64,000 nt of DNA, taken from assembly GCA_002369075.1 (NCBI GenBank), contig DFEG01000012.1, positions 11,143-75,142 on the forward strand. Direction: 5' to 3'. Made by a program: the position numbers and the translations under genes. The stretch comes from Bacteroidales bacterium UBA3808. GTDB taxonomy: Bacteria; Bacteroidota; Bacteroidia; Bacteroidales; Paludibacteraceae. The notes under the pieces are model-generated. The model saw nothing but the letters and a program-made list of their open reading frames with translations. It did not search any database and had not been told where the DNA came from. How positions within the stretch are numbered: position 1 is the first letter of the stretch; every line of letters begins with the position of its first letter. Positions 41,857-51,073 of the stretch are shown here, piece after piece.

Positions 41857-42189
41857 TTGGAAGAGGTTAGAAAGCAATATTACTCCCTCCGCGAGACGGA
41901 GAAAGAGACGGGTGTCCCCGCCTCTACGCTGCGGTATTGGGAGCAACAGTTTGAGGTTCTCAATCCACGCAAGGACGGACACGGGAACCGTTACTACACC
42001 CGCGAGGATCAGGAGGTCGTCAAACGAATCAAATATATCCGCGACGAACTGAAGATTACGCGGCTGGAGGCTATCCGCCGGGAGTTACATTCCAACAGCA
42101 AGCACTCCGACGAGCGCCAGGCTGCCTTGGAAATTCTCTTACGCGTCAAAGACGAATTATGTGAAATACGCAAAATGATTAAGCAATGA
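41857..42189 (+). CDS. Small MerR-family DNA-binding protein
   Basis: 110 aa from a TTG, third in a run of TTG starts. The MerR winged helix is clear (YYSLRETEKETGVPASTLRYWEQQFEVLNPRKDGHGNRYYTREDQEVVKRI). There is no sensor cysteine region, only a short C-terminal helix, so it is a minimal MerR-like regulator. Its stop overlaps the next ATG. Target unknown; this gene commonly sits beside mltD in Bacteroidales. Confidence 0.92.
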   Translation: MEEVRKQYYSLRETEKETGVPASTLRYWEQQFEVLNPRKDGHGNRYYTREDQEVVKRIKYIRDELKITRLEAIRRELHSNSKHSDERQAALEILLRVKDELCEIRKMIKQ

Positions 42190-44648
42190 AGATAGATTGG
42201 AAAAGAATGGCGCCTTATGTAGTGGCGTTAGTAGTATTCATAGGGTTTGCTATGGCCTATTGTTCTCCTGTTTTAGAGGGGAAAGTATTATATGCGGGCG
42301 ATACGATGAACTGGTTAGGAGCCGCCAATGAGGCTTTGGAATACAAACAAAGCATGGGCGAAACAACATGGTGGACCAACTCCATGTTCGGTGGTATGCC
42401 GACATACCAGATTACGGGAAGAATGCCTTCGGGAGAGATTAAAAACAAGGTGGCACAAGTTTTCCGCTTGGGATTTTACGGTGAAAAGGAAGCGATAGGT
42501 TTATTATTCGCCTATTTCTGCGGTTTCTTTTTGATGTTGCTTTGTTTCGGCGTTAATCCTTGGCTAAGCATCATTGGCGGTTTTGCCATAGGACTGAGCA
42601 GTTATTTCCTGCTCATCATACCTGCCGGACACTTGACTAAAGCGACCGCCATCGGGTTCCTTGCACCGATGATAGGAGGGTTCTATGCCATTATGCGGCG
42701 CAAGTACTGGTTGGGCGCTCCGTTAATGTTATTATACGGTTTCTTGGGTATCACCTCCCACCCGCAAATGAGTTATTACATCGCAATGCTTATCGGCGTC
42801 ATGGCGTGCGCGGAAATATACATTCTCATCCGCGACAAGCAATGGAAAGAGTCCGCGGTATCCATTGGCGTATTGGTAGTATGTCTGGGGATGATCTTAG
42901 GGACACGGTGGAGTTGGATGGAGATGAACCAATCCTACCTGAAGGAGACCATGCGCGGCGGACACAGTGAGTTAACCAAAGAACCAAGTGACCAATCACC
43001 AAGTAGCAAAGATGCAGGTTTGGATATCAAATATGCCACGGACTGGAGTTACGGCAAAGGCGAAACGATGACCCTTCTCATTCCAAACTGGGAAGGTGGT
43101 GCGAGCGGATACAACTTGGGCAAAGACAGCCAACTGAGCCAAACCATGCGCAAACAGGGCGTGCCCAAACGCGATGCAGAGCAGTTCTGCTCCCATGCGC
43201 CGACTTATCATGGCGAAAAAGCGTTCACCAGCGGAGCTGTGTATGTCGGGGCGATTGTCTGTTTCCTGTTCTTATTAGGCCTGCTGATTGTTCCCGGCCC
43301 CTATAAATGGGCATTGCTGTTCGCCACACTGATGTCCGTTTTCTTGGCATGGGGAAAAAATATGATGTGGTTGACGGAGTTGTTCTTCCATTATTTCCCA
43401 ATGTACAACAAGTTCCGCGCTGTGGAATCCATTTTAGTGGTGGCGGAGATTACGATGCCCCTGTTGGGCTTCTTGGGATTACAGAAGATTGTCAACGGAG
43501 AAGTGGAATGGAAGAAGTTACGCACCGGACTCTTTATCGCTGGAGGTGTAACCGCTGGTCTTTGCCTTTTTGCAGTACTCTTTGCCGGATCATTCAACAT
43601 GACGAGCACTTATGACGCTCAATGGAAAGGACAAGTACCGGAGTGGTTGTACAGCGCTGTTCTGGATCAGCGCGTAGCAATGCTCAAGAGCGATGCTTGG
43701 CGCAGTCTGTTGTTTGTAGCCTTAGGCTTTGCATTGACTTATTGGTATGCGTGGAAAAATCAAATCACCAATCACCAAGCACCAAGCACCAGTCACATAT
43801 TATACGCAGGCCTTGCCGCGTTAATATTGGCGGATATGGTCCCTGTCAACAAACGCTTCTTCAATAATGACAATTTCGTCAAGCCCAAAGAGGGAGACGC
43901 CTATTTTAGAATGCAGCCGTGGGAAGAGCAGATATTGCAGGACAAGAGTCTGGATTACCGCGTGTTCAATCTGAACACCAATACCTTCAATGATGCACGC
44001 ACGAGTTACCGTCTCAAATCTATCGGTGGATACTCGGCGGTCAAACTGCGCAGGTACCAGGATCTGATTGATCAGCATATCAGCAAGATGAACTGGAATG
44101 TGCTGAACATGCTCAATACCAAGTATATAGTCACGCAGCGGGGTGTGGTACAGAATCCCGATGCGATGGGTAATGCGTGGTTTGTAGAGAACGTGCAGTT
44201 TGTACCTACCCCGGATGACGAAAGTGCTGCGCTGAACACGCTTGATCTCCATAAGACAGCCGTAGCGGACGAGAAATTCCGCGAGGTTCTGACATGCGCC
44301 GGGATGCCTAACGAGGGCGATGAGATTACCATGGTATCCTATGCGCCCAACAAATTGGAATATACGGTTCATACGGGCTCTGACCGCATAGCTGTCTTCT
44401 CCGAGATCTATTATCCCGAAGGCTGGCATCTGTATATTGACGGCCAAGAGAAAGAAATAGGACGCGTTGATTATATCCTGCGTGCAGCAGTTATACCGGC
44501 CGGTGAGCACCAGATACGCATGGAGTTTGTTCCTACCTCTCTTGCGTGGGACAGATGGAGTTACGCTTGTGCCGTTCTGTCGCTGATTATCGCATTGGGC
44601 GGTATCACCTATCCGCTTTGGAAAAGCCTGCTTAAACGGCAGAAATAA
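42186..44648 (+). CDS. YfhO family membrane protein (GT-C-like)
   Basis: 820 aa. Multiple membrane helices with long periplasmic loops in the pattern of Bacteroidota YfhO proteins: YCSPVLEGKVLYAGDTMNWLGAANEAL and WWTNSMFGGMPTYQITGR near the N-terminus, and a soluble C-terminal part ending in YYPEGWHLYIDGQEKEIGRVDYILRAAVIPAGEHQIRMEF. The family is linked to lipid-carrier-dependent glycosylation of cell-surface polymers; the exact reaction is unproven. Two word-like repeats are in frame: KEPSDQSPSSKD (42972-43014) and NQITNHQAPSTSH (43759-43797). The 3' end overlaps the convergent GT2 gene by 17 bases. Confidence 0.9.
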   Translation: MKIDWKRMAPYVVALVVFIGFAMAYCSPVLEGKVLYAGDTMNWLGAANEALEYKQSMGETTWWTNSMFGGMPTYQITGRMPSGEIKNKVAQVFRLGFYGEKEAIGLLFAYFCGFFLMLLCFGVNPWLSIIGGFAIGLSSYFLLIIPAGHLTKATAIGFLAPMIGGFYAIMRRKYWLGAPLMLLYGFLGITSHPQMSYYIAMLIGVMACAEIYILIRDKQWKESAVSIGVLVVCLGMILGTRWSWMEMNQSYLKETMRGGHSELTKEPSDQSPSSKDAGLDIKYATDWSYGKGETMTLLIPNWEGGASGYNLGKDSQLSQTMRKQGVPKRDAEQFCSHAPTYHGEKAFTSGAVYVGAIVCFLFLLGLLIVPGPYKWALLFATLMSVFLAWGKNMMWLTELFFHYFPMYNKFRAVESILVVAEITMPLLGFLGLQKIVNGEVEWKKLRTGLFIAGGVTAGLCLFAVLFAGSFNMTSTYDAQWKGQVPEWLYSAVLDQRVAMLKSDAWRSLLFVALGFALTYWYAWKNQITNHQAPSTSHILYAGLAALILADMVPVNKRFFNNDNFVKPKEGDAYFRMQPWEEQILQDKSLDYRVFNLNTNTFNDARTSYRLKSIGGYSAVKLRRYQDLIDQHISKMNWNVLNMLNTKYIVTQRGVVQNPDAMGNAWFVENVQFVPTPDDESAALNTLDLHKTAVADEKFREVLTCAGMPNEGDEITMVSYAPNKLEYTVHTGSDRIAVFSEIYYPEGWHLYIDGQEKEIGRVDYILRAAVIPAGEHQIRMEFVPTSLAWDRWSYACAVLSLIIALGGITYPLWKSLLKRQK
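42972..43014. repeat. ccaagtgaccaatcacc-type word repeat in yfhO-like gene
   Basis: Words aaccaagtgacc / aatcaccaagtagcaaag; related in style to 15969-15990 and to 43759-43797 (aaatcaccaatcaccaagca) in the same gene. Both are in frame and lie in extramembrane loops. Confidence 0.7.
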
Positions 44649-45546
44649 ATCCGAGCAGGCCTCTGGACACATTTGCACGGAATTGAACCAGTTTCCATCC
44701 TTTCACGGGGTGGAAATTGATTGTATATAGGCATAGCAAAACGATTGTACCGCCCCATTTGACACACTCCGAAAAGAGGCGTTTCGCATATTTCGAGCGC
44801 GAGATAGCCAAGGTTCGCTGGCGCTCGCTGATACCTATCTGTAGAGTCAGACGGTCGAAATAGTTTTTTTTCAATTTGGCTTGCGGGATTATATGGTGCA
44901 GAATAGGAGTCGGCAGATAAAGAATCTGCATGTTAAGAGCGTGCATCTTGTCAAAGATATCTTTTTCCTCCGATCCCATGAGGTTACCGCCTTTGCGCCC
45001 GAGTGCTGTATTAAAGAGCCCTACTTGGTCAAATACGGACTTGCGATATGCGGCATTGCCACCTCCCGGATAACGGCCATGCGGATACTCACGTACCTCT
45101 TTCCCGTAATTCATCCATGCCGTCAGAAGGGCTTTCGTATAGGGCGTCATCCAGTCCGGCTCCGCAGTCTCGTAAAGCGGCTCTATCGGTCCGCCGCACG
45201 CCATCGTCTCAGGATGAGCGGCAAACCACTCCGCATAGGTTCGCAGATACCATGTATCTACCAGCGCATCGTCATCTATATAAACAATAATATCTCCTTG
45301 CGCCTCTTTAATTCCGCGGTTCTTGGCAGCAGAAAGACCTTGCTCGGGTTCTGTTGTATAGCGGAATTGCACATCCGTATGAGCCGCAGCGAACATCTCG
45401 CATACCTCACGCGTGTTATCCGTGCAGTTATTATCTACCAAGAGAATTTCATATTCATTCTTTGGCAAATCATTCGCAGCAATACTCTCCAACAAAGGGC
45501 GTATATACTTCGCCCGGTTATATGTACAAATGATAGCTGTTAGCAT
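44632..45546 (-). CDS. Family 2 glycosyltransferase
   Basis: 304 aa. GT-A fold signatures: MLTAIICTYNRAKYIRPLLESI, ILLVDNNCTDNTREVC, DIIVYIDDDALVDTWYL (metal-binding DDD), and the acceptor region YPGGGNAAYRKSVFDQVGLFNTALGRKG followed by GSEEKDIFDKM. Two weak hydrophobic stretches at the C-terminus suggest membrane association. Likely adds a sugar to a surface polysaccharide. Followed on the same strand (upstream) by an XRE gene; 45547-45654 contains nothing recognisable. Confidence 0.92.
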   Translation of the reverse strand: MLTAIICTYNRAKYIRPLLESIAANDLPKNEYEILLVDNNCTDNTREVCEMFAAAHTDVQFRYTTEPEQGLSAAKNRGIKEAQGDIIVYIDDDALVDTWYLRTYAEWFAAHPETMACGGPIEPLYETAEPDWMTPYTKALLTAWMNYGKEVREYPHGRYPGGGNAAYRKSVFDQVGLFNTALGRKGGNLMGSEEKDIFDKMHALNMQILYLPTPILHHIIPQAKLKKNYFDRLTLQIGISERQRTLAISRSKYAKRLFSECVKWGGTIVLLCLYTINFHPVKGWKLVQFRANVSRGLLGFISAV

Positions 45547-45654
45547 ATATTCTCTGATTGGATAATTTCTCTTATTTCATTTATAATCTGTTTGCCTCGA
45601 CGGGCATTTATGCGGATGGATTCTTCACATAGACCTTATTTATGTCCGTTATTC

Positions 45655-45972
45655 TCATTCCTTGTTTTTGCGCCCGCGTACACGGTTCTTGTTCTGCTTG
45701 ATCAATTCTAACTCTTCCATCGTCTTGTAAAGCGGTTCTTGCATAAAGGTTTTCAACGGCTCTACATAACCCAGAGCAAGAGCCAAATCAATATATTGCC
45801 GCAGGGAAATAGCATATTGCTGTTCAAACCGGGCGATAGTGGGAGCCGGTACACCCGACATCTCCGCTAAAGTTTGCCTTGACAATCCCTTCTCCAAACG
45901 TCGTGCCCGCAACCGCTCTGCCAATTGTTGCATCAACTCTGCCGATGATATTTCATTAAAGGAATAATTCAT
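45655..45972 (-). CDS. XRE-family helix-turn-helix protein
   Basis: 105 aa. HTH at about residues 14-70 (LAERLRARRLEKGLSRQTLAEMSGVPAPTIARFEQ). The C-terminus is basic (KQNKNRVRGRKNKE). It looks like a HipB-type antitoxin or a simple repressor, but no HipA-like toxin is adjacent. It has its own promoter at 46050-46080. Confidence 0.9.
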   Translation of the reverse strand: MNYSFNEISSAELMQQLAERLRARRLEKGLSRQTLAEMSGVPAPTIARFEQQYAISLRQYIDLALALGYVEPLKTFMQEPLYKTMEELELIKQNKNRVRGRKNKE

Positions 45973-46049
45973 TTATAACAAACAGAATAATATGCGTTAT
46001 TAAAAGAATAATTGATTTACTTATACTATATTATTCAATAAATTCACTG

Positions 46050-46080
46050 CAAAGATACTGTTTTTTTCTGATATATGCAA
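46050..46080 (-). promoter_or_regulatory. Promoter of the XRE gene
   Basis: Minus strand TTG (46078-46080), 20 bp, TATCTTTG (46050-46057). Leader of about 70 nt. Confidence 0.85.
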
Positions 46081-46146
46081 ATATTTCTATTACAAACTAT
46101 GAATTTAATTAATTTCCTGCTCGGTTATATGTACATATGCTTGCAG

Positions 46147-46989
46147 TTAACATTTGGTCAGATACTTATCTAATAACTGCTTGACAATATGTTCTTTTCC
46201 ATCTGCAACTCGCTTCCAACAAGAGCCATTGATCGTGTGAAGCCACGCATGGTGATCGATGTATTGTACCATATCGCCGTGGTAGTCATCGCCCTCCCGT
46301 ATAGCCACCTGCTCCACTATCGGGAATAGTAACTCATTGCGTTCTAATGTTCGGTAATAGTTGTGCCAGATAGAACCACCTGTGTCCATATATATGGCAT
46401 CATCCGATTGTGTGGGCATGAAATCTAAAGAAGCGGGAGATATGCTTTCTGTTCGAAAAAAAGCCATCCCCGGCCATATATACCATGCGGCTCCACGCTC
46501 TCGCAATACGCCATATACGTTCTGGGTCACCAGATGATGAACTATACTATACTGCGCGATAGGGAAAAGGTCATGATCTATAAAAGCCGTTATGGCTGGT
46601 TGACGTTTTGAAAGCACCCTCCTGCAAAGATAATTCAATACCGCCGCGTGCGAATAACTCGTGCCTATGTAATTAAGATAATCTTTCGGCATGGAAATAT
46701 AACTGATCTCATGCTCACGACAGAACTGCTCTATGGCAGCACGCACCGATGGCTCGGTGGAGTTATCCGCAACGATATAGGAGTAGTTGTCCTGAATATT
46801 TTTCCGAATCAGTTCATATTGATAGCGGATAATATCTGCATTATTGAAGGCCACCACAACAATATCCACATGATTTTTCTCTCGAATGGGTTCAAGAGAC
46901 ATATTAATTAATTTACGTGGCCGCTTCAACAAGGTCATCCGCTCCAAAAGGCGCACTATTGTTCTAAATATCTTTCTTTTTAGTGTCAT
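46147..46989 (-). CDS. Glycosyltransferase-like protein (GT-A type)
   Basis: 280 aa. VDIVVVAFNNADIIRYQYELI and YIVADNSTEPSVRAAIEQFC form the nucleotide-binding half of a GT-A fold, and TAFIDHDLFPI provides a D-x-D-like DHD motif. The rest (GMAFFRTESISPASLDFMP, MVQYIDHHAWLHTINGSCWKR) is typical of Bacteroides capsule transferases. It lies at the end of the licD / opine-dehydrogenase cluster and probably acts in the same glycan. It starts about 30 bases past a decayed gene. Confidence 0.8.
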   Translation of the reverse strand: MTLKRKIFRTIVRLLERMTLLKRPRKLINMSLEPIREKNHVDIVVVAFNNADIIRYQYELIRKNIQDNYSYIVADNSTEPSVRAAIEQFCREHEISYISMPKDYLNYIGTSYSHAAVLNYLCRRVLSKRQPAITAFIDHDLFPIAQYSIVHHLVTQNVYGVLRERGAAWYIWPGMAFFRTESISPASLDFMPTQSDDAIYMDTGGSIWHNYYRTLERNELLFPIVEQVAIREGDDYHGDMVQYIDHHAWLHTINGSCWKRVADGKEHIVKQLLDKYLTKC

Positions 46990-47018
46990 TTAGGCTACTT
47001 ATAAATTTCAGTATTTCT

Positions 47019-47280
47019 TCACTTGCGTTCTTTTGTATCGTCTTTCCCCAGAACTTCCGGAGAAGGGCTTGTTTGTCTTCTTGCGGGGGAGACATAATTG
47101 CCGGAATCCAATACTTGAAGAAGTTGCTCAAAAGAGGTTACTTTCTTTCCTGCTACATTTTCGTCAAAAGGATAGTAGAAGTCCCTTTCACGCACATATA
47201 TCCCGTGCATCAGCATCCATGAAGAGGGTATGTTTCAGTTTCTTTAACGCTCAGGATATTCCTATTTGACGGAGACGTTT
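47019..47280 (-). pseudogene. Decayed CDP-glycerol glycerophosphotransferase-like gene, C-terminal remnant
   Basis: The minus strand encodes GIYVRERDFYYPFDENVAGK, then KVTSFEQLLQVLD, a pattern of the end of CDP-glycerol:glycerophosphotransferases (RDFYY-F-x8-GKxV-TFEELL). Upstream in another frame is KKLKHTLFMDADARDI, which joins it if about two bases are restored near 47200, so the remnant is also frameshifted. A short start-like peptide MLKRLRQIGIS ends in a stop at about 47270. Most of the gene is deleted. It suggests the cluster once attached glycerol- or ribitol-phosphate type groups. Confidence 0.5.
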
Positions 47281-47289
47281 CAGCATAAA

Positions 47290-47979
47290 TTAATATAACT
47301 TTCTAAATGATCGTTCTTTAGAGTGTACTATTCGCGTTTTGTAACCATTAGCGGTCCAATTCTTAATTGGAGTCATATATGAATCTGAATAAATGGCACG
47401 CAACCATCCATCAGTATCTACTGGCATATAAACTTTGAGTCCGAGAAATTCTCGACGTTCAAAATCACAAATAGGTACATAACTTCTATCACACGGAAAA
47501 CCATCTGTTACGTTCGCATCCTTCCAATCTTTTGTTTCATGCTTGCGCTGGATTACAGAGTATAAATCATTCCCTTCTTTAATATAAATAAATATATCCA
47601 AGTGCAGTTTACGATACTCATAAGTTTCTTCCACCACTTGACCTGTAGATCCTATATAATTCTGACGAAGCAAATGGAAACCTGCGTTTCCCATTCGCTC
47701 ATGCAAATCTGCAGGCAACTCATCTTCCAGCACACCTAAATCAATATCTGGATCATAAGAAATAAAACCGTGTTCACGATAGGCGCCCAATAGACATCCA
47801 TAGGTCAAAAAAGCGTGTACACCCATTTGCGTAAAGACATCATCTGCTGCCCTCAGCATCATCAAGCCGTCTTTGCGCATTCGCCGAGCCTGAACTTCAA
47901 ACTTCACTTTATTGATTAACTCTACAACGGGTTTATAGAGTCCAAAACGCACTAATATCTTAACTATTAAGTCTCTCAT
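47290..47979 (-). CDS. LicD family phosphotransferase
   Basis: 229 aa. The LicD signature YGCLLGAYREHGFISYDPDIDLGV (about residues 60-83) carries the metal-binding Asp residues of this nucleotidyltransferase-like family. LicD enzymes transfer phosphocholine or similar phospho-alcohols from CDP carriers to surface glycans. Together with the LicC-like fusion at 48962 a matching donor-making enzyme is present. Its start overlaps the opine-dehydrogenase gene by four bases. Confidence 0.92.
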   Translation of the reverse strand: MRDLIVKILVRFGLYKPVVELINKVKFEVQARRMRKDGLMMLRAADDVFTQMGVHAFLTYGCLLGAYREHGFISYDPDIDLGVLEDELPADLHERMGNAGFHLLRQNYIGSTGQVVEETYEYRKLHLDIFIYIKEGNDLYSVIQRKHETKDWKDANVTDGFPCDRSYVPICDFERREFLGLKVYMPVDTDGWLRAIYSDSYMTPIKNWTANGYKTRIVHSKERSFRKLY

Positions 47980-48965
47980 TGGTTAATATGTCCCATCCCC
48001 CACTCTAACACCATGTCTATCGCAGGAGTTGATAATTTATTGATATGTGCTAAATCCTTAATTAACTGCAGTCCGTACGGAAAATCTTCAGTAAAATATC
48101 TACTGGTAAAGTCCGGAACCCAGCCTTCTTCATCATGCTTCATAGGAGCAAGTATTCCTTTGAAAGCGGCAATGGAAGTTAATTTTTGTGTTAATTCTTT
48201 CGGATTACTGCTTTCATAATATGTGAGTACATTGGGAATATGGGCATTATAGCATTGGCATAATTGCTGAAACTCATCATCCATTGCCACATATAATTCA
48301 GAAGAAGCGTCGTCCCACTGCTCATAAAACAATATAGGCTGAGGGCTATGCTCTGTTTCGCGATCATGCCAAAGACTATATAAACGGGATGTATGCAGTA
48401 AAGGGTTGCTATTAGATAGTATCGCTTCCCATTTATTATTTAGTTTATGAACAGGTGTTCCTAACCAAGTTGACCACAACTCTATAAAGGAATCTTCTAT
48501 ATTTTCTATTGCCATAAAGAGTTCTTTTTTATAGCCTAACAAATCTGCCGTTCTTCCATATTCGCGAACCCTCGCTATAAAAGGTACTCTTTGAAATCCA
48601 AATAGTATCGCATTTGCACCTAATATTTCACCTGCATTTTGGAAGAATCCTGTACTGGACACAACACTTCCAACAGGCTTACCTTGCGCATACGGACGGA
48701 TTTTCAGAAGCGTTTCTCTAATCAGATATCCGGGTAGGCAAAGCAATATAATATCACTCTCTGGGATGACATCGGAAGCCTTGCTGCTTATCTTGCTTAT
48801 TTCTGCAATATAATTTTTCCCATTGGAATCTATAGCAGACACAGAACCAGCCCAAGCCTTAGGATGACCTGTTAAAATATTTATCTTTACTTCGTCGTGA
48901 CTGCCTAAAACAGCAGCCATTACGTGCCCTAAAGATCCTCCGCCACAGATACAAATAGTTTTCAT
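47976..48965 (-). CDS. NAD(P)-dependent opine/nopaline dehydrogenase family protein
   Basis: 329 aa. N-terminal Rossmann motif ICICGGGSLGHVMAAVL, then DIILLCLPGYLIRETL, and a C-terminal helical domain (LSNSNPLLHTSRLYSLW) matching the octopine/nopaline dehydrogenase family, with the catalytic His in the NPLLH segment. These enzymes reductively join an amine and a keto acid. Located between the LicC/aminotransferase fusion and licD and coupled to both by 4-base overlaps, it may modify the amino component of the surface substituent. Confidence 0.85.
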   Translation of the reverse strand: MKTICICGGGSLGHVMAAVLGSHDEVKINILTGHPKAWAGSVSAIDSNGKNYIAEISKISSKASDVIPESDIILLCLPGYLIRETLLKIRPYAQGKPVGSVVSSTGFFQNAGEILGANAILFGFQRVPFIARVREYGRTADLLGYKKELFMAIENIEDSFIELWSTWLGTPVHKLNNKWEAILSNSNPLLHTSRLYSLWHDRETEHSPQPILFYEQWDDASSELYVAMDDEFQQLCQCYNAHIPNVLTYYESSNPKELTQKLTSIAAFKGILAPMKHDEEGWVPDFTSRYFTEDFPYGLQLIKDLAHINKLSTPAIDMVLEWGMGHINQ

Positions 48966-50749
48966 AATTGCTTCAATGCTTCAATCAGTCGGTTGTTATC
49001 TTTCGTGTCACGGACGGCAAGGCGGATGAACGGAGCACCGCATTTGTTTGTGCAGTCCTTGATTAGTATCATGTGTTCGCGCAAAAGCCGTACAGCCAAC
49101 TCGCGGGGAGAATGAGAAGACTTGACTTCGCATAGCACATAATTAGCCTCGGTAGGCAGAACACATAGGTATGGGATAGTTTGCAGTTCTGCCATAAAGC
49201 GGCTTCGCTCGGCACGGAACTCATCCATTGCCTGCTTATAGGGTTTCTCGTATTTGCCCAATATCTGCATAAAGAACTCTCCAAAAGAGTTGATGTTCCA
49301 TATACTGAGTTTGGAGCGAACGGCAGACATCAGTTTCGTATCGGATGAAGCCATTACGCCTAACCGCAATCCCGGTACACCATACGATTTGGAGATACTT
49401 TTCATCACGATGAGGTTAGTATATGATTCCAGAATATCGTTTGCAAAGAACGTAGGATGCTCTGTTGAGAAGTCTATAAAACTCTCGTCAATTATCAACT
49501 TGATTTGTCTCGATTGACACCATTCCGCCAAACGGGTACAATCCTTATAGGAAATATAGTTACCGGAAGGGTTGTCGGGATTGATAAGCACAAGTGTCTC
49601 TATTCCTTTGCCTGCAAAATAAGCCATTAACTCATCTGCTGAATAACTGAAATCAAGTGCTTTAGTTTGGTAAAATACCACTCTGTCTTGCGGCAAACGG
49701 TTCGGATATTCCTCAAAGGTCGGACGGACTACTCCCACGTTGCCTTGCAGAGTATTCATTAAGGCATTGATCAACTCTGCCGCTCCGTTGCCGACTGCGA
49801 TATATTGCTGCTCTACGTTGAAGTTCTTGGCTGCCAGCAAGTCATTCACACGCTGACCCGAGGGATACTCAGTCAAGAGCCTTTGGAAACTGGAAGCCAA
49901 TTCATCTTTCAGGCGCTGGTTCGGAAAATAAGGATTGACCAAGTAGCAGAAATCCAACATGTGCGGATACCTCCAATAACCGCCATAGCGTGAGCAAAGC
50001 AAGTCGTACTGCCTATCCGTAAAGATAGATTCCGCTATATCCAAATCCTGCACATCGTCTATCTCGTACCATTGTTCCCCTGCTAATGGCAATGCTCTCA
50101 TGCCGGAATTATCGAGCATGGTAATGACACGAAGAACTTGCTCATAGTACTCGTTGTTACCCATCGCCGCACTATACGCTTCCAAGAACGGGACATACAT
50201 ATGTTGCGAAAAAGACTGCGAAAACTTATAGACATTTACGGTCTTGTAGTATTGCGGTATTTCGTCATAACGGAATTGGCTGTTAGGAATAAAACGCAAA
50301 ATACGATTCTCATCATCCAAAGTGACCACTGTTCCATCCATCCAACTCTCGTATTTGTCCACCAATGCCAAATCCGGGTATGGATGGCTGACTAATTTGG
50401 TCAATACGGCATCCTCCATGATTATATCGGACTCCAAAAGCAACGTGTCTTGCTCACACATGTAATCCTTAGCCAGATAGAGTGAATAGATATTGTTCGT
50501 CTTATCATAGACAGGATTTTCCACAAAGCACAACGGAGTCTTGGTCTCAATCGTAGCCAGATAATCCTTCAACTCTTGCGCTTTGTAGCCGATTACCATG
50601 ACCACTCTGTCCAAATTCAGTTTGTCCAATTGGTGCAAAAGACGCTCAATGAGTGTTACGCCACCCACTTTGACCATACATTTGGTATTGTCTCGGGTGT
50701 ACTTACCGAGACGTTTGCCCATTCCTGCTGCTAAGATGATTGCTTGCAT
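48962..50749 (-). CDS. Bifunctional LicC-like cytidylyltransferase / PLP-dependent aminotransferase or decarboxylase
   Basis: 595 aa from ATG 50749 (MQAIILAAGMGKRLGKYT); the frame is open 45 codons further up but that part lacks protein character. Residues 1-235 are a nucleotidyltransferase like CTP:phosphocholine cytidylyltransferase (LAAGMGKRL, CFVENPVYDKTNNIYSLYLA). Residues about 250-595 are a fold-type I aminotransferase (GNGAAELINALMN, INPDNPSGNYI, PLP-lysine in MKSISKSYGVPGLRLGV near residue 450), closest in style to HisC/CobD. CobD-like members decarboxylate phosphothreonine or phosphoserine, so the protein could make a phospho-amine and activate it with CTP. That coupling is inferred from the fusion and from licD nearby. 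Confidence 0.88.
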   Translation of the reverse strand: MQAIILAAGMGKRLGKYTRDNTKCMVKVGGVTLIERLLHQLDKLNLDRVVMVIGYKAQELKDYLATIETKTPLCFVENPVYDKTNNIYSLYLAKDYMCEQDTLLLESDIIMEDAVLTKLVSHPYPDLALVDKYESWMDGTVVTLDDENRILRFIPNSQFRYDEIPQYYKTVNVYKFSQSFSQHMYVPFLEAYSAAMGNNEYYEQVLRVITMLDNSGMRALPLAGEQWYEIDDVQDLDIAESIFTDRQYDLLCSRYGGYWRYPHMLDFCYLVNPYFPNQRLKDELASSFQRLLTEYPSGQRVNDLLAAKNFNVEQQYIAVGNGAAELINALMNTLQGNVGVVRPTFEEYPNRLPQDRVVFYQTKALDFSYSADELMAYFAGKGIETLVLINPDNPSGNYISYKDCTRLAEWCQSRQIKLIIDESFIDFSTEHPTFFANDILESYTNLIVMKSISKSYGVPGLRLGVMASSDTKLMSAVRSKLSIWNINSFGEFFMQILGKYEKPYKQAMDEFRAERSRFMAELQTIPYLCVLPTEANYVLCEVKSSHSPRELAVRLLREHMILIKDCTNKCGAPFIRLAVRDTKDNNRLIEALKQL

Positions 50750-51073
50750 AATTGCTTTCCTGTATTCTTGGTTCTCTTTTTCTATTCCCCGGCATCGGAT
50801 GCCGGCATTGCTTCGTTCATTTTGCAGGATACTGTCCCGCTTTTCTTTGTCAGATGCTACGAGCGTCAGCTCGGAGATTCTCATATTATTTTTTGTCCTT
50901 TTTTATTTTCTTCGAACGCTGTGCTCAAAAATTCAACATTAGTGATACTTGGTTATTCTTAGTTATTCTTAGTGATTTTTAGTCATCATAGGTACTAAAC
51001 CGGACCCGTATAAGGGTCAACGGCTATCCGGACACTACACGAACGCCATCCGATTGTTACCCATCTACTACCA
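50750..51073. repeat. Intergenic region with hairpins and dispersed repeat copy 2
   Basis: No gene. On the leader side of the LicC fusion: perfect hairpins ccggcat-cgg-atgccgg (50789-50805) and cgagc-gtca-gctcg (about 50860). From 50910 to 50985 lies the second copy of the dispersed repeat (ttcgaacgctgtgctcaaaa, then ttattcttag words) seen at 13619-13675. I found no consensus promoter. Confidence 0.55.
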
